Counted from the first letter of the stretch, positions 24,570 through 32,561 are shown. The stretch: 64,000 bases of DNA from Actinomycetota bacterium (GCA_035765775.1 DASTWV010000059.1:289555-353554), one strand, 5' to 3'. Notes: a model not told the origin generated them from the sequence alone. Program-made: numbers and translations.

Positions 24570-25025
24570 ATGGGGAACACGGACGAGACGCTGACGGGTA
24601 CCAACAACACACCGCTCGACGGGCGCGGGTTCGCCGTCGGCGCACTCCGCGAGGGCGTCGCCCAGCACGGCGCCGGGGTGCTGTCCGACCCCGGCCTCCT
24701 CGGCCACCTGCTGGGCGACCGCATCGCCGGCCTGCCGACCGAGCGGAGCCTGCTCCTGCGGGCGGCCGGGGGCGGCGTCGCCACCATGCTGCAAGGGCCG
24801 TGGCGCAGGGAGGGGCCGGATGCCGCCATCGAACTGACCGACCGCACCTTCGCACTGCAGCAGCAGTTGGGCCTGCCGCAGGCGACGTGGGCGGCCCAGG
24901 CGTTCCAGCAGGCGCTGGCCTACGCCTGGGAGCTTGCTCCTCCCCCGCCGGATGCCGGAGCCGAGAGCGACGGGGCCTGGCTGGCGACCGAGACCGGGGG
25001 GCGGCGGCGCAAGCGCGGCCGCTGA
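24570..25025 (+). CDS. Hypothetical protein downstream of the LuxR pair
   Basis: 151-residue protein with no recognised family. The middle (GRGFAVGALREGVAQHGAGVL to RSLLLRAAGGGVATML) looks like a compact helical domain; the C-terminus is basic (GGRRRKRGR). It starts 27 nt after the second regulator and is probably in its operon. The ATG at 24570 has GGAGG only 2 nt upstream, an unusually short spacing. No catalytic motif is visible. Confidence 0.55.
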   Translation: MGNTDETLTGTNNTPLDGRGFAVGALREGVAQHGAGVLSDPGLLGHLLGDRIAGLPTERSLLLRAAGGGVATMLQGPWRREGPDAAIELTDRTFALQQQLGLPQATWAAQAFQQALAYAWELAPPPPDAGAESDGAWLATETGGRRRKRGR

Positions 25026-25168
25026 GGTCGGCCCCAGGTCGGCCCCAGGTCGGGCTCGGGACAGGACCCGGGTTGGATCCCTGGGACGCCGCGGAGGCCC
25101 GCCCACCGCCCCACCGCCCCACCGCCCCAACGCCCCCGTGGCCGTGTGTCTGGCCATCGTCGGTTCCG

Positions 25169-26173
25169 CTAGACGCCGCGGAGGCCGGGCCGAGCGGCCC
25201 GGGACCGGACCCCGTGGTAGCCACCCCGGTCCGGCCGGGGTTCGATCCGGCAGTCCGGCCGGGCGGCCCGGAAGCGCTCGAGGCCCTCGCGGCTCACGAG
25301 GGCGTCCTGCAGCGACACCGAACGCAGCCGCCGGAGGCCGACGAGGGCGTCCAGCCCGGCGTCGGTCACGGCGGTGTCACCCAGGTCCAGGCCAGACAGG
25401 CGGGGGAGCCTGGCCAGGAGCGGGAGGGCCCGGTCGGTGACCCGGGTACCCCAGAGCGAGAGCCGGGTGAGCAGGGGGACGCCGTCCATCCGGTCGATGC
25501 CCTGGTCACCAATCATGGTGCCCGACAGGTCCAGCACGTGCAGGCCGGGGAAGAGCCCCAGGCCGGCGGCGGCATCATCGCCCCAGGAGTCCCCGGGGGC
25601 GGTCAGACGGCGCAGGCCGGCGAGGCATCCGAGACGGGCCAGCCCGGCCGGGCCCACCCGAGTCCCCCAGAGATCCAGGGCCTCGAGGTTCCGGCAGGCG
25701 GCCACCGCGAACATGGCGTCGTCGTCCACCTCCGCCCCCCACAGATCCAGGGCGACCAACCCTTCGAGCTCCCCCAGAAGGCGCAGGACCGATTCCATCG
25801 CCTGGCGGATGGAGAGGCATTGCAGATCGCCGGGGCACAGGTCGACCAGCGCCTGCCCATCGGCTTCCCGAGCCAGGCGGAGGCCCAGCTCGCACCCGGC
25901 CGGGACCCGGACGCAGCCCTGCGCCGGGCCCGCCTCCCGCCACCCGTCGTCCCACCACCGGCGGGCGGAGCGCCCGAGGGCGCTGACCGGCCAGGCACCG
26001 GTGGTATCGGTCCGGGTGCCCCGGGCGCGCGGGCCCCGGAGCAGCACCGTGCCCAGGCGCTCGGCCACGGGGAATGCGACGGTGCGCCTCGGGCGCGCCA
26101 CCGGGATGAGCGGCCGGCAGCAGCCCTCGGGGGGCTCGCCGTATGCCCGCTTGCCGTCCTCGTTAGCGTCCAT
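25169..26173 (-). CDS. Leucine-rich-repeat protein
   Basis: 334-residue protein with a run of leucine-rich repeats from about residue 120 to 310. Successive units read LVALDLWGAEVDDDAM, LEALDLWGTRVGPAGL, LHVLDLSGTMIGDQGI, LTRLSLWGTRVTDRAL and LSGLDLGDTAVTDAGL, about 23-25 residues apart, as in bacterial LRR (RNI/cysteine-containing-like) proteins. The N-terminal 110 residues are basic and not recognised. No signal peptide is visible, so a cytoplasmic protein-binding role is likely. The upstream leader is rich in hairpins. Confidence 0.75.
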   Translation of the reverse strand: MDANEDGKRAYGEPPEGCCRPLIPVARPRRTVAFPVAERLGTVLLRGPRARGTRTDTTGAWPVSALGRSARRWWDDGWREAGPAQGCVRVPAGCELGLRLAREADGQALVDLCPGDLQCLSIRQAMESVLRLLGELEGLVALDLWGAEVDDDAMFAVAACRNLEALDLWGTRVGPAGLARLGCLAGLRRLTAPGDSWGDDAAAGLGLFPGLHVLDLSGTMIGDQGIDRMDGVPLLTRLSLWGTRVTDRALPLLARLPRLSGLDLGDTAVTDAGLDALVGLRRLRSVSLQDALVSREGLERFRAARPDCRIEPRPDRGGYHGVRSRAARPGLRGV

Positions 26174-26562
26174 TGACAGCCTGCCTTCATAGATGCCCGG
26201 TTGAAGTCGCCTTCACCCGGGATTCTGGGGCAGGCCAGGCGCTGAGACATCCGCCAACTGGCGGATCTTTTGCGCAGGAAACATCTACAGGTTCGGCAAT
26301 CAAACCAGGCGTTCTGTTCCCGGGTATGGTGACCCGGCCGTCGAGCAGGGCTATCCCTGCAAATCGGGGCAACCCGCAAAAATCCAGCCGCTTCACAGCC
26401 AACGAGCAGGCCTAAGCCATCGTTTAACGCTAATCAGACGCCTCTTCCCGGACAAGGAAGATCGGCTTACCAGCACCGGCGGGTACGGCCCCGCCCTTCG
26501 CCCATTGGCCGCCCGGCTGGAATGGCAGACAGGCCGGAAAGCCGGGCGCTTTCAGTAAGGTT
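26174..26562. other. 389-bp intergenic region with a cluster of stem-loops
   Basis: Holds at least five short inverted repeats: 26196-26221 (11-bp stem, one mismatch, loop TCGC), 26249-26266 (7-bp stem, loop AACT, followed by CTTTTG on the plus strand), 26320-26337 (CCGGGT/ACCCGG), 26345-26360 (GCAGGG/CCCTGC, loop CTAT) and 26365-26376 (CGGG/CCCG closing a GCAA tetraloop). I could not match the whole to a known riboswitch. It is less GC-rich than the neighbouring genes. It lies upstream of the LRR gene (minus strand) and downstream of the AmgK-like gene. No convincing coding frame was seen. Confidence 0.6.
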
Positions 26563-27621
26563 TTACGGATGCATTTCGGGCTCGAGCTCGGGGATGTAGC
26601 GGGCCAGAATCGCCTGGAGATCGGCAAGGTCCGGCAGCCGGGCAAGCGCGTCCCGCACGTAGCCCAGAGCAGCCGGTACGAAGCGCAGGAAGGAGGGATT
26701 GCCCTTCACCCGCTCGATGAACACGAAGCGTCCCGCATCCTTGAGCTTGCGTTGCACAGTGAGCAGGTCAAAGGATTCGCGGAAGCCCGCCTCGTTGAGC
26801 TGGGGGCCCCCGGCAGCGGCAGTCGTCGCCAGGTAGTGGCGGATGAGCTGGACGATGAGTTCGGGCTCGAGGGCGATGTAGCTGTCCCGCAGCAGGGCGA
26901 CCAGGTCGTAGGCCCGGGGGCCCAGCAGGGCGTCCTGGAAGTCGATGACCGCCTGCTCGCCACCGGGCAGCAGCATCAGGTTGCGGGACTGGTAGTCCCG
27001 GTGGGTGAACACCGTCGCCTCGGCGACGATGCGCCGGGCGATGGCGTCGAACGCGGCGGTGACCACCTCGTACTCCGGGCCCGGGAGCGCGACGCCCTTC
27101 CAGGCGCCGAGCCCCCACTCCAGGAAGTGGTCGAGCTCCCAGCGGTAGATGTCGGCGTCGAAGGCCCGTTGGAATGCGACGCAGCCCGGGTCGGGCGCCC
27201 GCTCGGCGCGGACCTGCATGCTGACGAGCTGGTCGATCGCCGCGCGGTACAGGGGGGCCGGGGCCGCCCCGCCCAGCACCCGGGCGTTCAGCGTCTCGTC
27301 GCCCAGGTCCTCGAGCACGGCATAGCCCTGCCCCTGGCTCCAGGAGAGGACCCGGGGCACCCGCACGCCCAGCCGGGCGAGGTAGCGCTGGACCTCGACG
27401 AAGGGCACCACCCCGAGCAGCGGCCCCACCCTGCCGATCTCGTCGGGGGCGGCATCGGGGGCCAGCAGCATCACGATGTACGAGTCCCGGCCCGGGTCGC
27501 CGACCCGCCAGTAGCTCCTGCGCGAGGCATGGCCCGGGAGGCGGCGCACGGCAGCCGGGGCGGGGCGCCCGGTGGCGCCCGCGACCACCTCGCGCAGCCA
27601 GGTTTCCGTCGGTTCGAGCAT
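26563..27621 (-). CDS. AmgK-like sugar kinase (aminoglycoside-phosphotransferase fold)
   Basis: 352-residue kinase of the APH fold. Catalytic loop FTHRDYQSRNLML contains the catalytic Asp and the Asn; the metal-binding motif is VIDFQDALLGPRAYDLVALLRDSY, cited in two parts as VIDFQDALLGP and YDLVALLRDSY. These two segments are the hallmark of AmgK, the anomeric N-acetylmuramate/N-acetylglucosamine kinase of cell-wall recycling. The usual partner, the MurU nucleotidyltransferase, is not next to it, so the substrate is inferred. ATG 27621 begins MLEPTETWLREV; it is divergent from the peroxidase gene with 100 nt between. Confidence 0.72.
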   Translation of the reverse strand: MLEPTETWLREVVAGATGRPAPAAVRRLPGHASRRSYWRVGDPGRDSYIVMLLAPDAAPDEIGRVGPLLGVVPFVEVQRYLARLGVRVPRVLSWSQGQGYAVLEDLGDETLNARVLGGAAPAPLYRAAIDQLVSMQVRAERAPDPGCVAFQRAFDADIYRWELDHFLEWGLGAWKGVALPGPEYEVVTAAFDAIARRIVAEATVFTHRDYQSRNLMLLPGGEQAVIDFQDALLGPRAYDLVALLRDSYIALEPELIVQLIRHYLATTAAAGGPQLNEAGFRESFDLLTVQRKLKDAGRFVFIERVKGNPSFLRFVPAALGYVRDALARLPDLADLQAILARYIPELEPEMHP

Positions 27622-27721
27622 GGGCTCCCCTCCGGGCAGTCTTTGTCCGGCTCTGTTTCGGCTCGTTCGGGTGTCACCCGCGCCGAGTTGGCCTATTGTT
27701 ACGCGGGGGAGGGAGGCCGGC

Positions 27722-29560
27722 ATGGCGCGCTCGTTGGTGTCTCGGGCCGTTGGTGGGCTGGGCGGGTGGCTGGACCGCCGATACGGCTGGGACAAGCTGC
27801 CCCTGCCCCTCGGACTCGTTTCCATCGCCGGCCTGCGGGCAACGCTGCGGGCCGAGAACCTGGTGGACACCAACACCCCCGGCCACCCCCCGGCGCCCAC
27901 CCACGCGCCGCCCCAGCAGCTGGAGGCCCGGAGCCCGGACGGCACCTACAACGATCTGCAGAACCCGCAGATGGGCGCCGCCGCGGCCCGCTTTGGGCGC
28001 AACGTGCCGCTGGCCGCCGCCGTCCCCGAGGCGGAGCCGGACCTGCTGGAGCCCAATGTGCGCCTGGTCAGCCGGGAGCTGCTGACCCGGGAGAGCTTCC
28101 AGCCCGCCACCATCATCAACCTGCTGGTGGCTGCCTGGCTGCAGTTCATGGTCCACGACTGGATGAGCCACGGCCCGAATGAGCAGGCCAACCCGTTCCT
28201 CGTCCCCGTAGACGACGCCGACCCGTGGGACCACGACCGGCCCATGCCGATCCAGCGCACCCGGGCGGACACCACCCGCACCGGTGCCGACGCCAGCCTC
28301 CCGCCCACCTTCACCAACACCGAGACCCACTGGTGGGACGCCTCCCAGCTCTACGGCACCGACCCCCCGCCCGAACTGGTGGACCTGCTGCGCACCCGCG
28401 AGGACGGCAAGGTGAAGCTGGACCAGAACCATCTCATCCCCTTCGACCCCTCCAGCTTCGACGGCAAGGGCGTCGATGTGGCCGGGGTATCGGGGAACTG
28501 GTGGCTGGGCCTTGGGATCCTGCACAGCCTGTTCATGCAGGAGCACAACGCCGTGTGCGACGCGTTGCGTGCGACCTACCCCTCGTGGACCGACGACCAG
28601 CTCTTCGCCCGGGCCCGGCTCATCGTCTCCGGCCTCCTGGCCAAGATCCACACCGTCGAATGGACGCCGGCGATCATCACCCACCCCACCTCGCAGAAGG
28701 CCATGCACATCAACTGGTACGGCGCCGTCCCCGCCTGGATGCGCACCCTGTTGCTGCCCCTGCACAACGAGGTCCTGACCGGGATCCCGGGCTCGAAGAA
28801 GGACCACGACGGGGCGCCCTACTGCCTGACCGAGGAGTTCGTGGCCGTCTACCGCATGCACCCCCTCATCCCCGACGAGTTCACCTTCCGGTCCGCCGCC
28901 ACCGGCGAGGTGATCCTGGAGAAGACGTTCCGGGACATCGCCGGGACCCAGGCGAGGGCCACCTTGGAGGGGGTGCCGATGGAGGACCTGCTGTACAGCT
29001 TCGGCGTGGGCAACGCCGGGGCGGTGCGGCTGCACAACTTCCCCAAGTTCCTGCAGGAGTTCACGAAGCCGGACGGCAGCGTCATCGACCTGGCAGCCAC
29101 CGACATCCTGCGCTCCCGGGAGCGGGGCGTGCCCAGGTACAACGAGTTCCGCCGCCTGCTGCACATGAAGCCCTACACGTCCTTCAGCGCGCTGTGCGGC
29201 GGCGACGCCGCCCTGGCGAAGCAGGTGGAGGACGTGTACGAGGGGAGGATCGACCGGGTGGACACCTCGGTGGGCATGTTCGCCGAGCCGCTGCCGAAGG
29301 GCTTCGGCTTCTCCGACACCGCCTTCCGCATCTTTATCCTGATGGCATCCCGCCGGCTGCGGAGCGACCGCTTCTTCACCACCGACTTCACGCCCCAGGT
29401 GTACACCCCGCTGGGGATGCGGTGGATCCAGCAGACGACGATGAGGGATGTGATCCGGCGCCACTACCCCTCGCTGGCGAGCCTGGTCAACCCCGACAAC
29501 GCCTTCACCCCGTGGGCCCCCATTTCCCCGAAGGCCGCCCCGAAGCCGCCCCCGGCGTAG
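27722..29560 (+). CDS. Haem peroxidase family protein (alpha-dioxygenase-like)
   Basis: 612-residue member of the animal-type haem peroxidase superfamily. The distal His is in QFMVHDWMSHG; the proximal His is in AKIHTVEWTPAI, followed by the catalytic-face segment NWYGAVPAWMR. The IHTxxWT signature is closest to fatty-acid alpha-dioxygenases and related oxygenases rather than classical peroxidases, so oxygenation of a fatty acid is plausible but not shown. No signal peptide is obvious; the N-terminus has a short hydrophobic stretch (LPLPLGLVSIAGL). The ATG at 27722 follows GGGAGGGAGG. It stands alone, convergent with the DDAH operon. Confidence 0.8.
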   Translation: MARSLVSRAVGGLGGWLDRRYGWDKLPLPLGLVSIAGLRATLRAENLVDTNTPGHPPAPTHAPPQQLEARSPDGTYNDLQNPQMGAAAARFGRNVPLAAAVPEAEPDLLEPNVRLVSRELLTRESFQPATIINLLVAAWLQFMVHDWMSHGPNEQANPFLVPVDDADPWDHDRPMPIQRTRADTTRTGADASLPPTFTNTETHWWDASQLYGTDPPPELVDLLRTREDGKVKLDQNHLIPFDPSSFDGKGVDVAGVSGNWWLGLGILHSLFMQEHNAVCDALRATYPSWTDDQLFARARLIVSGLLAKIHTVEWTPAIITHPTSQKAMHINWYGAVPAWMRTLLLPLHNEVLTGIPGSKKDHDGAPYCLTEEFVAVYRMHPLIPDEFTFRSAATGEVILEKTFRDIAGTQARATLEGVPMEDLLYSFGVGNAGAVRLHNFPKFLQEFTKPDGSVIDLAATDILRSRERGVPRYNEFRRLLHMKPYTSFSALCGGDAALAKQVEDVYEGRIDRVDTSVGMFAEPLPKGFGFSDTAFRIFILMASRRLRSDRFFTTDFTPQVYTPLGMRWIQQTTMRDVIRRHYPSLASLVNPDNAFTPWAPISPKAAPKPPPA

Positions 29561-29575
29561 CCGCCCCCGGGCGCA

Positions 29576-29620
29576 ACTGGGCAACAACACCCTCGGAATC
29601 CGAGGGCAACGTGGCACAGG
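29576..29620 (-). terminator. Distal copy of a duplicated hairpin terminator
   Basis: A 45-bp element with inner stem CCCTCGG/CCGAGGG (29590-29606, single-base to three-base loop) inside an outer GCAAC stem with one mismatch. On the minus strand the stem is followed by TGTTGTTG. It aligns at 31 of 45 positions with the element at 29740-29784; two of the differences are compensatory base-pair changes (C-G to T-A and T-A to C-G). Confidence 0.55.
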
Positions 29621-29739
29621 TCGCGCCGGTTCGCGGGAGATCGGCCCATACTGCCGGGCCGCAGGGGTGGCGAGGCTGGCGTCGGCATCCACGCGCACAT
29701 ATAAGCAGGAGGGTGCTACATCCCGTCGAGCATTGGTGA

Positions 29740-29784
29740 ACTGTGCAACAAAACCTCCGCAATACGGAGGTAAAGTTGCCCGGT
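29740..29784 (-). terminator. Intrinsic terminator of the DDAH operon
   Basis: Six bases past the DDAH stop on the minus strand lies stem CCTCCG/CGGAGG (29754-29770, loop TATTG on the minus strand) followed by TTTTGTTG, a good intrinsic terminator. An outer stem GCAAC/GTTGC encloses it. A related copy lies 164 bp further on. Confidence 0.7.
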
Positions 29785-29789
29785 AGCCC

Positions 29790-30548
29790 TCAGGGCAGTA
29801 GCAGCGACAGGCAGGTCGGGCTGCCGTCGGCCCGGTTGAAGTCGCTCAGGTCCACGGCGTGCACCTCGATGCCCAGTGCCGCCAGCTGGCGGTGCACCCC
29901 GTGCTGACCCGCGGCCACCACATGGCGGCCGATGGAGACCACGTTGGCGGCCAGGCGGTCGTCACCCACCGGTACCCGTTCCGCGCCCCGGAACGCCGGC
30001 TGGGCGATGACCTCCTCCACGCCCAGGGCGATGCGGCCGTCCACGACGGTGGCCGATGTGGACAGGTGCACCGCCCAGTCGGGGACCTCGACCGTCTCCA
30101 CCGTGTAGCCGAGGGGTTCGGCGAACGCCGCCAGGGCCGCCACCCCGGCGTCATTGGTCCGCCGGGAGCGGCCGACCAGGAGGCGTGAGCCGAATTCCAG
30201 GACGTCGCCCCCCTCCAGGGTGGCCGGCCCGTCCACCGCCCGGACAGCAAACCCACGCTCGGCCAGCACGGCCCGCACCGCCGCCTCCTCCCCCCGCCGG
30301 GAGGCGAGGGCGAAGCACCCGATGAGCGCGGCGGAGCCCAGCACGATGGCGGTGTCCTGGGTGAAGCACCCGTCGGGGTGCTGGTCGTCGGCCGGCACGT
30401 CGATCAGCTCCACGCCGAGGGACTCGAGCGTGGCGCGGTAGGCGGCGTGCTGCGCCCGGGCGCGGGAGGGGTCGATCAGGTGGCGCTCCGGGTGGGAGGA
30501 CACCGCCCGGACCAGGGCGTCGCCCGGCGGGCGGACGATGGCCTTCAC
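29790..30548 (-). CDS. Dimethylargininase (DDAH) family hydrolase
   Basis: 252-residue pentein-fold guanidino hydrolase. DDAH hydrolyses N-methylated arginines to citrulline and methylamines. Key features: substrate-binding acidic segment DDQHPDGCFTQDTAIV, the GGDVLEFG strand, the catalytic His in WAVHLSTSATVV and the nucleophilic Cys near the C-terminus in GSPTCLSLLLP. An arginine-deiminase-like relative is the main alternative. The start is a GTG at 30548 that overlaps the stop of the upstream MidA gene as GTGA, so the two proteins are made in a coupled way. It is the last gene of the ArsR-SRPBCC-MidA-DDAH run. Confidence 0.82.
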   Translation of the reverse strand: MKAIVRPPGDALVRAVSSHPERHLIDPSRARAQHAAYRATLESLGVELIDVPADDQHPDGCFTQDTAIVLGSAALIGCFALASRRGEEAAVRAVLAERGFAVRAVDGPATLEGGDVLEFGSRLLVGRSRRTNDAGVAALAAFAEPLGYTVETVEVPDWAVHLSTSATVVDGRIALGVEEVIAQPAFRGAERVPVGDDRLAANVVSIGRHVVAAGQHGVHRQLAALGIEVHAVDLSDFNRADGSPTCLSLLLP

Positions 30549-31693
30549 GGGACCTCGATGACCGCGGGCGGGAGCGGCGGGGCATCCTTGGCCTCCCGCA
30601 GCACCATGATGTCGCCCAGCCCGAGGTGGGCCACCAGGCTCTGGAGGCCGGAGAGCTCCTCCTCCAGGGCCATGGCCTCCCGGTTGCGCCCCGCCATCCA
30701 GGCCGCATCGGCCTGCCCGGTCAGCCCCCCGGCCACCTCGTCGAACCCCAACGACCGCAGCCACTGGCGCTGCGTGGTGAACAGGTCGGGGATGAAACCC
30801 ACCCGCCCCGCCAGGCGCTCGACCGCCGAGAAGTTCACCTCGGCGGTGATGTCCCGGGTTCCCGGGCCGGCGAGCGGGTCCTCGCCGAAGCCGTCCGGTC
30901 CGTAGGTCACGATGGTCCCCCACTTGCTGGTGCTGTGGCGCCGCCACAGGTTCGGTTCCTTATCACCGTAGTCGATGACGAGCAGGTAGCCCCGGGCGAG
31001 CACGTCGGCGGCGTCCCGGCACCAGCCCTCGAGGTCGCAGCACACCTCGAAGCGGGCACCGGTGGGGACCTGGGGCTCCATATCGGCCGCCACCGGAGCG
31101 AGGCGCTCGTCGGAGAGCGCCCCGGGGCGCGCCACCAGGAACCCGCCCTCCTCGGCGACGTGGATCTCGGCCAGTTGGCCGGCGGCGGTTTTCTCCAGCA
31201 GGTGCGCCGGGAAGTTGTCGAGCACCTCGTGGGCCAGCACACACCCGGCCTGCGCCTGCGGGCCGCTCAGCTGCGCCGACCACTCGGCGCAGGCGGCCAG
31301 CGGCCCCAGCCGCGCGCGCTGCAGATCGGCCATGGCCTGGAAGCGCTCGACGAAGCGCCAGCGCACCGCGCCGGCCAGGCCACCGCCCGCCTCGGCGATG
31401 GCCGTCAGGGCTCCGGCGGCCAGATCAGCCCGCCCGGGGCCGACCTCGACCACCGTGAAGGCCTCCGGGGCGCCCAGCGCCTCCCACATGTGTTGGAACT
31501 CGCAGGCGACGAGGCGGCCGAACCAGGGGGTCAGGGCGGGCGACGTGTGGTAGTCGCTCCCGGCGCCGGGCACCCGGGTGGCGTAGTAGCCATGGCGGGG
31601 GTGGTAGAGGGCGAGGCGCATAAAGGACTCGAAGGGCATCGGCCCGCTCGTGCGGATCCGGTCGCCGATCTCCTCCCGCAGGGTCCCCGCCAA
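30545..31693 (-). CDS. MidA/NDUFAF7-family SAM-dependent methyltransferase
   Basis: 382-residue class I methyltransferase of the COG1565 (MidA, NDUFAF7) family. The eukaryotic member makes symmetric dimethylarginine on a complex I subunit. Characteristic N-terminus: PMPFESFMRLALYHPRHGYY and DYHTSPALTPWFGRL. The SAM-binding motif I is VVEVGPGRADLA, with the acidic motif II later (FEVCCDLEGWC region). The ATG at 31693 lies 12 nt after the SRPBCC stop. Its own stop overlaps the DDAH start. This pairs a likely arginine methylase with an enzyme that breaks down methylarginine. Confidence 0.82.
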   Translation of the reverse strand: MAGTLREEIGDRIRTSGPMPFESFMRLALYHPRHGYYATRVPGAGSDYHTSPALTPWFGRLVACEFQHMWEALGAPEAFTVVEVGPGRADLAAGALTAIAEAGGGLAGAVRWRFVERFQAMADLQRARLGPLAACAEWSAQLSGPQAQAGCVLAHEVLDNFPAHLLEKTAAGQLAEIHVAEEGGFLVARPGALSDERLAPVAADMEPQVPTGARFEVCCDLEGWCRDAADVLARGYLLVIDYGDKEPNLWRRHSTSKWGTIVTYGPDGFGEDPLAGPGTRDITAEVNFSAVERLAGRVGFIPDLFTTQRQWLRSLGFDEVAGGLTGQADAAWMAGRNREAMALEEELSGLQSLVAHLGLGDIMVLREAKDAPPLPPAVIEVP

Positions 31694-31705
31694 ACCGGGC
31701 TCAGG

Positions 31706-32131
31706 CTACACCGGGAGGGTGTGGGGGACCCGGTCCAGCATCCGGCCCCAACCGTCGGCGTGCACGTCGCGCACCGCGGCGTCCGGGAAGCCCTCGTGGG
31801 TGAGGGTGAGCTCGGTCTCGGCGTCCCCCAGGGCGCGCAACTCCACCCGCACGGTGGTCTCGGGCAGCGCCCAGCCCTCCCAGGCCCAGCTGAACACCAG
31901 CCGCTCGCCCGGGGCAAGCTCCCGGAAGGTCCCCACTGCCACGTGGACCCGGTCGGGGGCGTGCATCTCGATGCGGAACCGGCCGCCCTCGGTGGCATCC
32001 AGCTCGGCCACCACCGCCGACAGTGGGCCGGGCGCGAACCACTGGCTGAGGATGGCGGGATCCACCCATGCCCGGTAGACCGCTGCCCGGGAGGCCCGCA
32101 GCACCCGGGTGAGCTGCAGGCGTTCGCTCAC
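31706..32131 (-). CDS. SRPBCC/AHSA1-family protein
   Basis: 141-residue START-like (Activator of Hsp90 ATPase 1 C-terminal-like) protein. Typical features are the start VSERLQLTRVLRASRAAVYRAW, the AILSQWFAP segment, and the C-terminal helix containing DGWGRMLDRV. Such proteins bind hydrophobic ligands. The start is GTG 32131, overlapping the ArsR stop as GTGA. ArsR + AHSA1 pairs are very common and usually form an autoregulated two-gene unit; here it is extended by MidA and DDAH. Confidence 0.85.
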   Translation of the reverse strand: MSERLQLTRVLRASRAAVYRAWVDPAILSQWFAPGPLSAVVAELDATEGGRFRIEMHAPDRVHVAVGTFRELAPGERLVFSWAWEGWALPETTVRVELRALGDAETELTLTHEGFPDAAVRDVHADGWGRMLDRVPHTLPV

Positions 32132-32472
32132 TGCTGCGCCTCGAAGTACTGCCCGAGAGCGTCGAGGCGGGCCTCCCAGAAGCCCCGGTAGTGCTCGATC
32201 CACTCCCATGCCCCCGAGAGCGGGTCCGGCACCAGCCGGCAGTGCTGCTCCCGGCCCCGGCGCTCCCGGGTCACGAGGTGGGCGCCCTCCAGCACCCGGA
32301 GGTGCTTGGACACCGCGGTGAGCGACATCGGGAACGGGGCCGCCAGCTCGCTGATGGTGCGCTCCCCCGCCGCCAGTTCAGCAAGGAGGGCGCGCCGCGT
32401 GGGGTCGGCCAAGGCGTGGAAGACCCGATCAAGCGTGCCAGGGTCAGGCGAAACGACCACTTGTTGAACCAT
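32128..32472 (-). CDS. ArsR-family winged-helix repressor
   Basis: 114-residue metal-independent ArsR/SdpR-type regulator: LADPTRRALLAELAAGERTI leads into the recognition helix at SLTAVSKHLRVLEGAHLV and the wing RRGREQHCRL. It lacks the metal-binding cysteine box (CxC) of true ArsR; its single Cys is in the wing. First gene of the ArsR-SRPBCC-MidA-DDAH run. A perfect inverted repeat spans its start codon and is probably its own operator. Confidence 0.88.
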   Translation of the reverse strand: MVQQVVVSPDPGTLDRVFHALADPTRRALLAELAAGERTISELAAPFPMSLTAVSKHLRVLEGAHLVTRERRGREQHCRLVPDPLSGAWEWIEHYRGFWEARLDALGQYFEAQQ

Positions 32473-32480
32473 ACGGTTCA
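32465..32480. promoter_or_regulatory. ArsR operator over the start codon
   Basis: Perfect inverted repeat TGAACC-ATAC-GGTTCA covering the ATG of the ArsR gene. Operators of the AACCATAxGGTT kind are known for SdpR-like ArsR repressors, so autorepression is likely. Confidence 0.65.
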
Positions 32481-32561
32481 GCTTAATGGATCAACGGGGA
32501 GATCTGCGGGGAGGCCTACGGGGAGGCCTGCGTCCGGCTCCTGAGGGCGGAAGGTGTGGGG

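Noticed and set aside
26174..26420. TPP, cyclic-di-GMP or cyclic-di-AMP riboswitch
   Set aside because: Isolated fragments resemble consensus parts (CTGAGA; GCCGAACC), but the order and the remaining conserved elements are missing on both strands.
27674..29698. A 674-codon frame antisense to the haem peroxidase gene
   Set aside because: No motif, biased composition; the sense strand has both haem-ligand motifs.
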